Source of the DNA: Smittia aterrima
Taxonomy: Eukaryota; Arthropoda; Insecta; Diptera; Chironomidae
Direction: 5' to 3'
Length of the DNA: 64,000 bases
NCBI GenBank assembly: GCA_033063855.1
Contig: CP093830.1
Coordinates: 13,206,854-13,270,853, forward strand
Part shown: one piece after another, positions 33,711 through 44,378 of the stretch
Layout: every line of letters starts with the position of its first letter
Position numbering within the stretch: position 1 is the first letter of the stretch
Notes under the pieces: model-generated
Seen by the model: only the letters and a program-made list of their open reading frames with translations
What the model was told of the DNA's origin: nothing
Database searches by the model: none
Made by a program: the position numbers and the translations under genes

Positions 33711-34504
33711 TGCTTCGGCTCTAATTGTTTAAAACGTTCTACAAACACAATGAAAAGGTTGACACTTGAGATAGATAAGATGAGATAAGTCGAGAATTAT
33801 TTAATAATTATCAGCGAAAAGCACTTGCGCTTATCCGAGCTCGTAAACAAAGTTAATGATCATCAGATAACAATAAAAACAAATCACAATTTACCGGCGA
33901 AATTATTAAACGACGATGCACAACCAACGAGAAGCAGTCGACTACCGATTTTTATCGATTTTGTTCTGCACTTTGCCACGAGCGGCTCACGACGTCAACG
34001 ATAAGATAAAAACAACTCAAAACGCAAAACACACAAAAATGTTTTCGTAACTTTTTGGACGACTGAACGCGAAGGAGTGGACAGTTCAAATGAATTCGGA
34101 AGTAAAGTTTCCGCACAAAAACAATTGCACAATGTAATTAAGTAATTTTAAAGCGCGAACCTTCAGGTCACCCTTTTGAAATCAGATGTTTTCACCAACA
34201 CACGGACAGAGCTCGTGCAATGTTGCCACATTCATTGTTTTTCTTCTCTTTCATAGCCCGCATGTGCTGGCAAGCTCCGAAATATTTCTGACGTCTTTGT
34301 CTGTCTATTCGACGCGTTTCGGTTTTATTTCTTCAACGACTGGAGGTGTTCAGTTCAGTTCAGGTTGAATTGTGTTCCATCGTTGCACGTGAAAGGTGGA
34401 AAGCAATTGAAAGAATCTCGTTAATCGTGTCACTTGACTTTCATTCTCGTTGCAACGAAAAGTTTATCTTGTCAATCAAGAGATTAGGGAAATTAGAATT
34501 CATT
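33711..34504. promoter_or_regulatory. Divergent promoter region, ETHE1 / thioredoxin
   Basis: About 800 bp separate the two start codons of oppositely oriented genes and contain no credible coding frame. An ATCGAT core, as in Drosophila DRE sites, occurs near 33953 (TTTTTATCGATTTTG). No TATA box is evident near either start. Shared control is inferred from the layout only. Confidence 0.4.
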
Positions 34505-35043
34505 ATGCTTCGCGCTATTACCAAATCAACTCCGTTCCTTGCTGAGTCGGTTCTAAGAAAAACGTTGTCGTTATCAGCATGCAGTCCCAAGTTGTTTGTG
34601 ATCAAAGATCATTTCGACTTTGACAAGAAGGTAAACATCGAAAGGATTTCCATTGGAAATTGAATTAAATTTCTTTTACTTTTAGGTCATCAATGCAGAC
34701 AATGCAGTTGTTGTTAACTTCCATGCTGATTGGTGTGAGCCTTGTAAACTTTTAACGCCGAAAATGACAGAACTTCTTGAAGACAACCCCGACATCGATT
34801 TAGCCGTCGTCGATGTTGATGCAAACATAGAGTGAGTGACGACTGAACAACAATGTTGAGTTTAATCTAATCGTTGTTTTCTTGTAACTTTTTAGATTAG
34901 TCAATCTCTTCGAAGTCAAAGCTGTTCCTGCGGTGCTTGCTTTCCGAAATGGAGTCGTCGTTGATAAATTCATTGGTCTAGTCGATGCGAACATGATTGA
35001 AGATCTTATCACAAGTCTTCAAAAGAAGAAGAAAGTGGAATGA
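34505..35043 (+). CDS. Thioredoxin, probably mitochondrial (Trx2-type)
   Basis: Exons 34505-34630, 34686-34831 and 34896-35043; 139 residues. A basic leader (MLRAITKSTPFLAESVLRK) resembles a mitochondrial presequence. The thioredoxin fold follows with active site WCEPC (Cys59 and Cys62), DVDAN, and the cis-Pro in VKAVPAVLAF. The residue between the first Cys and Pro is Glu instead of the usual Gly; insect mitochondrial thioredoxins with WCNPC are known to me, so variation here has precedent. It would reduce mitochondrial peroxiredoxins and other disulfides together with thioredoxin reductase. The C-terminus is Lys-rich (KKKKVE). It is divergent from ETHE1. Confidence 0.92.
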
Positions 35044-35278
35044 GATGATTAGTGGAGTTTACTTCTAACCACGATATTTAATTATGTAATTGAAATTTTG
35101 TGATAAGTTATACGAGCCTTACATACTTAACGTTGATTAAAAATGAGTTACGAAGATAACGAATGCTTCTCGTTGAACCGTAAAGCTCGAAGAGTTTATA
35201 AAGTTGAAGACAAGAATTTTATTTTTTAAAATATTTTCTTTTACTTGGAAATGATTGAAACGAACTCAATCGCAGCTG

Positions 35279-35400
35279 CCAAAAGATTTTATTTTTAATT
35301 GATCACTCAAAGTGCTTTTGACATTTCGACTCAATTTTTAGTGTTTGTGAGATATGGCAATTCATCAAATCTCCTCGTCGTTCAGATCTTTTGATATTCT
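35279..35400 (-). pseudogene. Decayed duplicate of an SDR last exon
   Basis: On the minus strand this stretch aligns with the last exon of SDR copy 2 (35743-35549). Shared pieces are ATATCAAAAGATCT, GATTTGATGAATTGCC, CTCACAAAC/CTCTCAAAC, AATGTCAAAAG, and the end around AAAATCTTTTGG. The translation keeps LMNCHISQT (copy 2 has LMNCQISQT) and KCQKHFE (KCQKLFE), but the GGSY equivalent is lost, a 9-nt gap follows QT, and a premature TGA stands after HFE. No upstream SDR exons accompany it. It is a dead remnant, left by unequal duplication of copy 2 or by loss of a fourth gene. Confidence 0.75.
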
Positions 35401-35548
35401 CGTTGGAACGATATAAATTGCGAGCAGTGGAAATTACTTCCGGCTCGCTCACATTTTCAGAAAAGTTCCTCTCCCAGATTTTCCATTTCAGAGAGAAATC
35501 GCTGGAGAAATCTCTTGCAATAATTTTGAAACACAAAACGAATTGAAA

Positions 35549-36769
35549 TTAAAAATCTCTTCCAAAACATTTTATTTCCAATCGATCACATGTGAACTCA
35601 AAAAGCTTTTGACATTTGTTTCGATCTTCAGCGCTCTTACCCGTTTGAGAGATTTGGCAATTCATCAAATAACTTCCTCCTCGTTTTTCAAGATCTTTTG
35701 ATATTGCAGCGTGGACAATTGTTTGTGAAGCTTCTTCTCTGGTCTACGAAAATATTTATTTTAAATTTTTTAAAGTGTGACTTTCGCTGTTTACCTTAAA
35801 CCAATGTCGAGTGATTGGATATTTCGAGAACTGACCAAGAACTGAAGCGCTGAAGATTTCAGTGCTGGCCATTCCAGGATTCGCTGAATATGCTTGAACG
35901 TTCCAATTGTTCTCGTCGCTGATCTCCTGAAGATGCTTAGTGAACATGACTTGAGCGAGTTTGCTGTCAGTGTAAACCATTCCAGCTCGATAATAACTTT
36001 TGTAATTGAAGTCTTCGAGATCAATATTTCCAATTTCATGAACACAAGACGTGACACTAACGACTCTTGAACTTTCTCCATTTTTCGCTGCATTTGTTAG
36101 TTGCGGCATGAGCAGATGTGTAAGTAAGAAGTGTCCAACATAGTTCACTGCCATTTGCATCACAAATCCATCTTTTGTGATCGTGTAGGGTGCAGACAAA
36201 ATCGCCGCTGATTGTAAAGAAAGTCATTTGTTAAAACGAAACTCTTTTTGAATGTTGAACACTAACCATTGTTAATCAAAATATTGATTGCTTTGAACTT
36301 CTCTTGAATCTTTTTCGCAAACTCATAAACTGAGTTCATTTCGCCAATGTCGCAACGCTCGATGATAATTCGATCTTTGTAAGATTCAAAATCGAAAGAT
36401 TTGCGGAGTAAAGTTTCGCAATGTTCAGGATTTCGAGCTGCGAGGACAACAGTCATTTCACATTGAAGAAGTTTCTTTAGAACTTCAAGGCCAATCCCTC
36501 GAGTCCCGCCAGTTATCACAGCGACCTTTTCTGGTTGGGAATACAAAGCTACAAGAATTTCTTTTGAATTATCTCCATCACAAATATTTTATTAACTCAC
36601 AAGTTTTATCAACTGACTTATAAAATAAATCGACCGTGCTCCTCGAAAGTCCACTCCAAGACATTCGACTTTCAAACTTAAACTTTCGCCATTTCTTTGA
36701 GAAATCTTTGACATTTCGTCCTATCACAAAAGTTATTCCTAAACTTAGGAGAATCCAAATAAAAACCAT
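35549..36769 (-). CDS. Short-chain dehydrogenase, retinol-dehydrogenase-like (copy 2)
   Basis: Four exons: 36769-36601, 36548-36267, 36207-35795 and 35743-35549; 352 residues. Membrane anchor MVFIWILLSLGITFVIG, then TGGTRGIG for NAD(P) binding, AARNPE, the acidic CDIGE, SVTSC with the catalytic Ser, and YTDSK for YxxxK. The usual NNAG reads NNAA (Gly replaced), which may alter cofactor-pocket packing. It lacks the intron that copies 1 and 3 have after the VV(M/L) strand, so the two exons are fused. Same family and orientation as its neighbours. It probably acts on retinoid or lipid carbonyls at a membrane; the substrate is unknown. Confidence 0.88.
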
Positions 36770-37187
36770 CGCGATTGAGAAATTATTTATTTAAGAGAAA
36801 CACAAGAAAATCCCCACGCAACGCTTGAAGCTTCGACAATAAATGAAACTTTTAACGCTAAACATTCGTGTCGTGCACTCCACCAACAATGACAGTGAGA
36901 GTATTAGTTATTTCAGTCAACTAATAAGAAGTTGTTAATATTAAACAAGATTCCTTTCGTTCGTCCTTCTTGAAGGTTGAAGTGACGAAAGCGATTGAAA
37001 TCGTCATTGGGGAATCGACTGGAATAGTTGAGAAATAGAAATCACAACTAAGATTGAAGAAGTTAAGTTGAAAGCCTTGTATACTTTTCTCTGTGTGATC
37101 ACTTGAGATCAGATGAGTTCACTTAACACTTTTAAATTATTACAAAATATCTGTTAATCCAAACACCTGAGTTTTGTAAAACGAGAT
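36770..37187. other. Spacer between SDR copies 2 and 3
   Basis: About 420 bp without coding potential. It should contain the promoter of copy 2 and the 3' end of copy 3. No clear TATA box or AATAAA in the right orientation was seen. Confidence 0.5.
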
Positions 37188-38455
37188 TCAAACTTCTCCG
37201 AACGTTTTAATCTTCAACAATTCGCAAGTGAAATCGAAGAACTTTTTGCATTCTCTTTGATCGTTTGCGATGGGATTTGTTCTGGTTACTTTGCAATTGC
37301 TGAGGTAAGAGCCGCCAAGGTCTTCAATATCAGGAGAAATTGCAGCGTAGACAATCGTTCGAGAGCCTCGTTCAGGTGTCTAAAGAATAAAATCTTTAAA
37401 AGGGAAAGAAAGGAAGAAATTAAATTACCTTGAAGATCAATTGTCGAAGCCAAGTCAACGACCCCCAAACAGAATTCTTAAATATTTCTGTGTCTACGAT
37501 TCCTGGATGAACTGCGTTGCTTTGAACTTTCCAATCATTTACTTTGCAAAGCTCATTCAAATATTTGGTGAACATAATCTGAGCGAGTTTGGTATCGCCA
37601 TAAGCTAAGCCTGTGTGATAATATTTCTCGTAATTGAAGTCATCGTAGTTCAAACTTCCAGCCTCGTTAGCACACGACGAAACATTAACAACTCTCGAGT
37701 TGTTGCCGTCGCTGGAGCCAGCAATGAGATTTGGGAGTAACAAATGCGAGAGAAGAAAGTGACCGAGATAGTTAATTGCCATTTGTGATTCAAATCCATC
37801 TTTCGTGATTTCGTAGGGAACATACAAAATTCCGGCTGAAAATATTTTCGTGGCTTCTAATTAAATTACTAAACATTCTCACGAGTCTCACCATTGTTTA
37901 TTAACAAGTGAACCTTTGGAAATTTCGCTTTCACTGTCGCCGCAAAGTCTCTTACAGATTGAAGGTCGCCAGTGTCGCATTTCTCATAAAAAACCTTTCC
38001 ACTCAACAATTTCGAGTCAATTGCACTCTCAACAGACTTTCTTGCCAGTTCAGGATTTCTCACACCTAAGATTAAATCAAATAGACAACTGACATCATTG
38101 TCTTAAGTGATAATTTGTTTACCTAACACAACTGTCATATCGCAAACAAGAAGTTTACTTAACACGTGCAATCCTATCCCTCGATTGCCGCCGGTCAACA
38201 CAACAATTCGATTTTGTTTAAACAGAGCTGGAATCACAAATAATTGAAGTGATATATTTACTGACCTTTATTACGACGCGACTTACACACTCGATCATTC
38301 CTCATGAACAAAATATCTTCGACATTTGATAGAACCGCAGGAAATGAAACTTTGAAATCATTCTTGAGCTCAAAAAGTTTTCCACGCTTCGAGATATTTA
38401 TCAAATAAATCAAAGTTAAAACAATCGCCATTCCAGAAATTATTACGAAAAGCAT
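37188..38455 (-). CDS. Short-chain dehydrogenase, retinol-dehydrogenase-like (copy 3)
   Basis: Five exons: 38455-38287, 38227-38123, 38065-37892, 37835-37429 and 37379-37188; 348 residues. I start at MLFVIISGMAIVLTLIYLI because the first exon is then 169 nt, exactly as in copy 2, and the anchor aligns with both paralogs; an in-frame ATG at 38524 would add 23 residues. Motifs are TGGNRGIG, CDTGD, NNAG, NVSSC and YGDTK (YxxxK), all intact. Exon sizes of 174 and 192 nt match copy 1 exactly. Likely a membrane-bound NADP-dependent retinal or lipid-aldehyde reductase like its tandem neighbours. Confidence 0.88.
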
Positions 38456-38622
38456 TTTCGAGAAGCTCTTGAGTGATGACTTTCCGAATCTGTAGTTGAA
38501 ACGAAACTGGCCGCGTGTGAACAAGAAAATAGTTTGATGTTATGGACAAAAAGCTATTACGATGATGTGTACGAGTAATTAAAACCAAGTTTTTAGATAA
38601 AACCCTTTACTAATCACGATTT

Positions 38623-38628
38623 TTTATT
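38623..38628 (-). terminator. Poly(A) signal of DNA2
   Basis: Reverse AATAAA (TTTATT on plus), 27 nt past the DNA2 stop codon. Confidence 0.6.
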
Positions 38629-38654
38629 GAAAACTTTGCAAGAGCTCGACAATG

Positions 38655-41600
38655 TTAAAGTTTACTTTCTAAATTTTGTAAAATTTCATTCCAAGAAAAA
38701 CCTAAATTGTTATCTCTGAGCTGCACTTTGGAGAGGGAAGTCATGTGTTTGAAGAGGTCACTAAATGGCGTGTAACTACTAAGGCAATTAACATCTCCAA
38801 TTACAATAAGTTTGTGCTTTGATCGCGTAATTGCGACAGTTAAGCGACGTCGATCGTCGAGAATTTCAAATTCTGATGACTTTGGAGCTTCAGCGTTGAC
38901 CAGATTTGATTGAGTACACGAGTAGATGATAATGCTTTTATCTCGTCCTTGATATTGATCGACTGTGTTAACTTCAACTTTAGCGTGATGAGATAAAACT
39001 TTCTTCAGCGCATCGACTTGATTTCTATAAGAAGCAATTACTCCAATCGACTCGCCGGTAACTCCATGAGCAGTAAGCATATCCACAATTTTCAGGACAA
39101 TCGCGATCTCGCAGTAATTGACATAAAGTTTTGACTTATCGGAGAATTCTTTGTTTGAAACGTTAACTTTGGCGGCAAACTTTGAGGACATTTCATAAAC
39201 ATTTCCAGTATTTATCAAACTGTAAGACATATCGATGTGCGACGACAGAGGTTTCTCAAGCCATTTATCAACTTTCAATTGCTCCTTAAGCATCACAAGC
39301 TCCGGTACAGACATCACAGCTTTTTCGATTGACTCATTGGCACACTTTAGTTGCCCTTCATAAGAAAGATTGTTAGCAAGTTTTGTGATCATTCGATTCA
39401 TTCGATATTGAAGCCCGAGAACCATTGTCGACTCTTCCGAGTCCAATCGTTCAAATAAACTTTCATCTGCACCAAGTGAACGAGCTTCGGAACTTCTAAC
39501 AAGCGGTGAAAGTTGTTTTGGGTCTCCAACGAGGATAAATTTGGTAGCTGAGAGTAGAGGACGAATGACGGTTGGTTGAAAGATTTGAGTTGCTTCATCC
39601 ACTAAGCAGTAGTCAAACTTCTTTTGTCTTAGCAAAGCGTGACCTGAACCTAGGCAAGTCACAGCTACGATATTTTGCTGTTTATAAATTTCTTTTAAGT
39701 CTTCGACTGTCTTGCACTTGGCGACCATCGTGGATTCTGCAAATTCGTGTAGAGACGGATGAATCTTCGTTGTTGATCCCAATCTCATGAACTTTATTCC
39801 TTTCTCTTTGAGTCGACGTAAGATATTATCAACAGCTGAGTTTGTGTGGCTTGTGATTAAAATTGACTTCTTCATTATCCCGAGGATTCGAATTAGCTGA
39901 ATCAAAGTTTGAGTTTTTCCAGTTCCCGGCAACCCTTTGATGAGTAAATAGTTCTCACAAGTCAGTGACTTCATTACAGCTTTTCGCTGCATCGGATTGA
40001 GTTGAAGAAGAATTTCTTTTCCTTTTTCGGAAACGACTTTGGGCAAAGTTCTACCGAACATCGCTGATTCTTTCTCAATAATGATTTTCCTTAAATTGTT
40101 TTCTTTTTCGAGAAGGGCAGCGAGGTTCGAGTAGTTAGTGACTGATTGAGATGATGACTCGTAGCGATCGAGATGGAACTTGAATGTTGAATATTGTGAG
40201 GACAAATCTCTTGGTAGTGAAAGTGTGATAGAGTTCGATTCGATTTTAGTGACTCTCCCTGCTGCTACTGAACATCGTTTGTCTGTGCTCACAATTAAAT
40301 ATTCATCGATATCAAAGTTTGATGATGAGAAGTTGAATGTCTCGCCAGTCGCTTCGAATTTATGAAAAAATTCTTCGCCTTTGTTCATCACTGAATCTTT
40401 TATTTTAAGGTTTATCAATGCATTTCCTTTTGTCGCTCGAGATTCAGGAGTTTTTGTCCAAATGTGTCGGAGTCTAATGCTTGTCTGACTCTCGTTATGC
40501 TCTAGAGTGATGAGATGACACCAACTGAGGAAATAATCTAAATGAACTTTTGTTAAATGCCCAGCGATTGTCGCCTTCACTTCAACTAAAGGATGATCAG
40601 TCTTTAATTTAGTTTCATCTAAGAAAGTGCAACAAACTGTGTTAACTTCACATCTTGAACATGCCGAGTGATGATTGATGGGCTCAGGAAGGTTTGCTTC
40701 CTTCTTTTGATTGACGATATCCATTTTAAGAAAGTGAGCTAATCGATTTCTCATTTGTAAGAGTCCACAACTGTCAATGCGTTTCGGAGCAAACTCACTC
40801 ATCACTCCATCTCGAATGTAAAGGAGAAGACCAGAATCAACTTTTTGCCCGAGATCTTTCATCATCATTTGATAGAGAAGTATTTGCCCTTTGTGTTCTA
40901 GTGAGAACGATGGTCTTCCAGTCTTGATCTCAATTGGAATCAACTGAGAAAGTGATTCAGAGGATTTATTTGGTGGGTGAGCTTTCACTGTGATATCGAT
41001 CTTTCCCTTCAAGCCAAGACGGGGACACCAAACGTTTTCTTCAATATCTTGAATCTTGCTAATTGTACCAACAAACTGTTTGTGATTTTCGCTGTCGCTA
41101 TTACATTCGAGATCGCCAACGATGTATTGTCTCATAAATTCGTGAATTCTGTTGAGAAAAGGCTCCATTTCCGTTGACATTTCCTCCGACGTCATTCGAC
41201 AAGAATAAATTAAACGAATTACTTTTTCAGCTGACAGAAAATCTTCAGAGATTTTTGTGATCTCTTCCATGGTCTTGGCATTCCTTCGCAAGACTCGCTG
41301 CATTACTTCGTGAACGATCGTTCCAATGTGCATCTAAAAGGAAATTTATCATCAAAATCATTTCGAAAGATCATTAAATAAAATTCTTTACAATCTTAAC
41401 ATCGGCTTGTAGTTTAAACCTTTCAGAAAGGACTGACTTCCTTGGACAGAAAAGAGATCCAGTGATGCTCGTCCCTGATATGAGAGTGTCTGGCGATGTG
41501 ACAATTATTCCAGTCTCAGAGGAGACTAAAAACATATTTCGCTCTTGATTCCAAACTCCTTGCAATGACACGATGTCGCCAACTTCCACTGAGGTCTCGT

Positions 41601-41963
41601 ACCAAATTCCTTTTAAACAACATTTTGCAAATTGCTGTGAAGATTTCTCTTTGAGATGAAGAATTTTCTCTAACTTAAGATTCTCTATTTTCTGGATGAC
41701 ACAACGCTTGAACGATTTTGATAGATCCAACTGCTTCTCGCATTCCTAAAAGAAAAGGATTTTTATTCGACTTCTTGCTGTGGCAACAACGAAATACTTA
41801 CGACTAAGAAATCAAAATCTTCTTCGCTGAAACACAAATCGTCGAGAAGATCCGCTGTATCAGAAATGCTAGAATCTTTTTTCGGCGACTGTGACACTTT
41901 TACTCTCTTGTTTGATTCCTTTAGAGGGCTCACCACTGAACGCGATCTCTTGTCCATTTTCAT
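38655..41963 (-). CDS. DNA2: DNA replication helicase/nuclease DNA2
   Basis: Three exons: 41963-41802, 41745-41392 and 41333-38655; 1064 residues, matching human DNA2 (1060). DNA2 is a nuclease-helicase that trims long Okazaki flaps, resects double-strand breaks and acts in nuclear and mitochondrial DNA maintenance. The RecB-like nuclease has KIDITV (Asp285) and EIKTG (Glu307, Lys309), framed by the four Fe-S cysteines: Cys154 in FCPRK, then Cys397, Cys400 and Cys406 in CSRCEVNTVC. The SF1B helicase has GLPGTGKT (about 639-646), VDEATQ (about 751-756), GDPKQLSP, NTVDQYQGRDKS and VAITRSKHK. All catalytic and cluster residues are intact. The first 50 residues are basic and Ser-rich with a likely nuclear signal (KRVKVSQSPKK). 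It shares a 200-bp promoter with the divergent F-box gene. Confidence 0.96.
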
Positions 41964-42163
41964 TCGCTTTCCTTGAATCTTCTTTTACTTTATTTTCGGC
42001 AATTTCAAATAAGCGGGAAACATTTGCCTAGCGAAGCCCCTGCTACGGCGAAGCCCCTGATGACTTCAAATTTCGGCGGTAAATCAACAAGTTTGTTGAA
42101 AAAACATCGGCGGATCGCGGAAATCAATTTTTGTCGCGATTGCAGTCGCGATAAATAAACAAA
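41964..42163. promoter_or_regulatory. Bidirectional promoter, DNA2 / F-box gene
   Basis: Exactly 200 bp separate the two start codons. The stretch is GC-richer than its surroundings. It holds an E2F-like GCGGGAAA (42013-42020), a direct repeat of GCGAAGCCCCTG (42031-42042 and 42048-42059), and a direct repeat of TCGCGAT (42134-42140 and 42146-42152). No TATA box. E2F control would fit the S-phase role of DNA2; which motif serves which gene is unknown. Confidence 0.6.
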
Positions 42164-43817
42164 ATGGGTGATGAGAAAGTAACTCAACTGCAGGATCTGC
42201 CGGACGAGATCTTGTTGACAGTGTTCAAGTGCACGGACAAAAAGGATCTTCTGAATTCAGCGCTCGTTTGCAAAAGGTAAATTCTTTATTGTTTTATTTT
42301 TTCTTCTATTCAAATTTTGCTTTCTTTTAGATGGAACGAAGTGATTGGTAACAGCTCTGTGGTAATGAGAATGCTACCCGTAGAAGTGAGAAGCCGTAGG
42401 AATGTAAGCAATCAGGAAGTTAAGAGTTTTGGCCGAAAATATCACACGATCACGATCGAAGGCAACGAAGATCTACAGTACAATGTAGAGAATGACATGT
42501 TGATAACGATAACTCAGCTCGGCCCAAACTTGCGAATGCTCAAGCTTTGCTACTGCTTCATAGACGATGGAAACATTAAAAACGTCAACAAGTTATTTGC
42601 ATCGCTCACAAAACTCGAGGCATTGGAAATGAAAGATGTGAACTTAAGCGAAGATGTCGAATTCAAGAGGATCGTTCCACAAAATCTCAAAAGCTTGAAA
42701 TCGGTTGTTCTACTTTCCAGCAGCTACAAAGTAAAATCACCCACTTTTCCAAAGTTCTTCATTGATAAATTAAATTATTTTATTTCAGATATTGAAGTTC
42801 ATAGAGGAAACACAACTGATAAGCTTGAACGTCTACTCTGATGATGGTAACGCCTTTTCCGATTTATTGGTCGATTTTCTTGCTATTCAGAAGAATTTAA
42901 AGGAGCTTGTACTTTCTCGACTTGATTTCTGTGAAAACAACAATATCGATGTGGTAAAGCTGAAATCAATTAAGTTTCCACTTAAGAAGCTCTCTCTCGA
43001 CCGGATCGCTAAATTTTTCGGCACCGAAGAAAATTTATTGTTGTTCATGAATAAATTTGATAATTCTCTGGAGGAGCTGAAGATCTTCAATGAGTTTCCT
43101 GAATCCGTTTATGAGATTATTTACAAGAACTTCCTCAAGCTTAAAACATTGAGAGTTGATATCGACGATGCTCCCAAAGAAAACGCGTTTTATCACAATT
43201 TACGTCCGAATCCTTCTGTTCAAACGCTGATAATTAATTACATCAGAATTTTACCTTTGTTGTCGGCACAAGGATTCATTGGCAATCTTCCAAACGTTAG
43301 CATTCTGGTTCTGGAAGACACATTTTGTCCTTCGCAAGAGCACATGTTGTTAATCGCAAACAATCTCCGAGTGCTTAATAATCTACAAATCAGAAGGATA
43401 GATGGCCAATCTTTCGAAGGAGTCAACATTCCCAGCTTAAAATCGATCACCATCAGGCAGCTCTCTTTTATCAAAAAACAAGGTTGGAAGACAATTGTTA
43501 GAGCATTGCCCAACATTGAAGTATTCAAAGTTTGTTCGTTTTGTGACGACAACGCTTCAAATGAACAGAACTTCGAGATTATGTCGAAAAGATGGAAACA
43601 GCTTAAACACGTCAAACTTGGATATGACTTCGTAGCTAATATTCGCATCTTTACTCATTTGCAGCGTAACTGCAATTACTTAAAAACTGTTGAAGTCAGT
43701 GAAATGGCATTCAAGGACTTTTTCATAAAAGAAAAAATTTTGCGCGATTTCAAACGTAAAGGTCTTCGCTTAATTATTCGTCCTAATAATGATGTAAATT
43801 TCGATGAGTGTGATTAA
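42164..43817 (+). CDS. F-box protein with leucine-rich repeats
   Basis: Exons 42164-42276, 42331-42730 and 42789-43817; 513 residues. The F-box lies at residues about 10-45 (LPDEILLTVF, then ALVCKRWNEVI) and is split by the first intron inside the Lys-Arg-Trp segment. The rest consists of irregular Leu-rich repeats (for example LKELVLSRLDF, LKTLRVDID, PNVSILVLED), as in the FBXL class. Such proteins recruit substrates to SCF (Skp1-Cul1-F-box) ubiquitin ligases. The substrate is unknown, and it looks like one of the fast-evolving insect F-box/LRR proteins rather than a named ortholog. AATAAA at 43964-43969. Confidence 0.85.
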
Positions 43818-43917
43818 GAAGACAAGCTCCTTGTTAGATTCAGAAGTCTTTGAGAAGAAATTCAAAACTAAAGATCGTTAAAGTATTTCAAAGGTTATAC
43901 TTCAACCCAAAAGTCTT

Positions 43918-44358
43918 CTAACTTCTCTATAAATGTTATTGCTGTAAGAGTGGATTAGCAATTAATAAAATTGACCACTAAACTGTTTTTATTACTCATT
44001 TTTATTGAAAAGAAATGTTGGCAATGTCACTTGAAAGTTTCAAGTTAAAACAAATTGAATCTTGTTGATTGTTGCCTCAAAATCATGAACAAAGTGATGA
44101 TGACGGCAAATGAAGATATTGCGACTATGGATAGAGCAATGATGGAGTTCTTAGCTTCTTCAACGTGATTCTCTAAAGTCATTTCCTCGGCGATGTTCAC
44201 CAGAGAATTTTTAATATTTTTTGATGAAATAGCTTCGTTATTCGTATCCAGAACAATTTTATTCTCTTCAAAATGGTCACGAAAGGACTCAACTGAGCTT
44301 CTCAATTCATTTGTGAGCTTGAATTTATCAGAAACTGTTGTCGAAGTTCCTTCAATGA
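43918..44358. repeat. Tandem duplication, copy 1
   Basis: About 440 bp nearly identical to 44379-44819 at a constant 461-bp offset (checked at CTGTAAGAGTGG, 43942 versus 44403, and at CAAGTTAAA, 44041 versus 44502). It includes the AATAAA region of the F-box gene and the 3' coding end of the acidic membrane protein. High identity over coding and non-coding parts points to a recent event. Confidence 0.85.
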
Positions 44359-44360
44359 CT
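44045..44360 (-). pseudogene. Truncated duplicate of the acidic membrane protein C-terminus
   Basis: The minus-strand frame holds about 100 residues almost identical to the C-terminus of the neighbouring full gene, from STTVSD through the membrane segment IIALSIVAISSFAVIITLF to RQQSTRF and the stop. The open frame runs on upstream to 44422 into unrelated sequence. No signal-peptide exon or ectodomain precedes it, so it is a partial copy left by the 461-bp tandem duplication. The reading frame is intact, showing the event is recent. It could in principle act as an alternative last exon of the upstream gene, but no acceptor site supports that. Confidence 0.7.
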
Positions 44361-44378
44361 TCCTTGTGGAAAGAAAAT

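Noticed and set aside
38455..38524. Upstream ATG at 38524 as the start of SDR copy 3
   Set aside because: It would put 23 residues before the membrane anchor; the inner ATG aligns with both paralogs and makes the first exon 169 nt as in copy 2. It remains a possible alternative.
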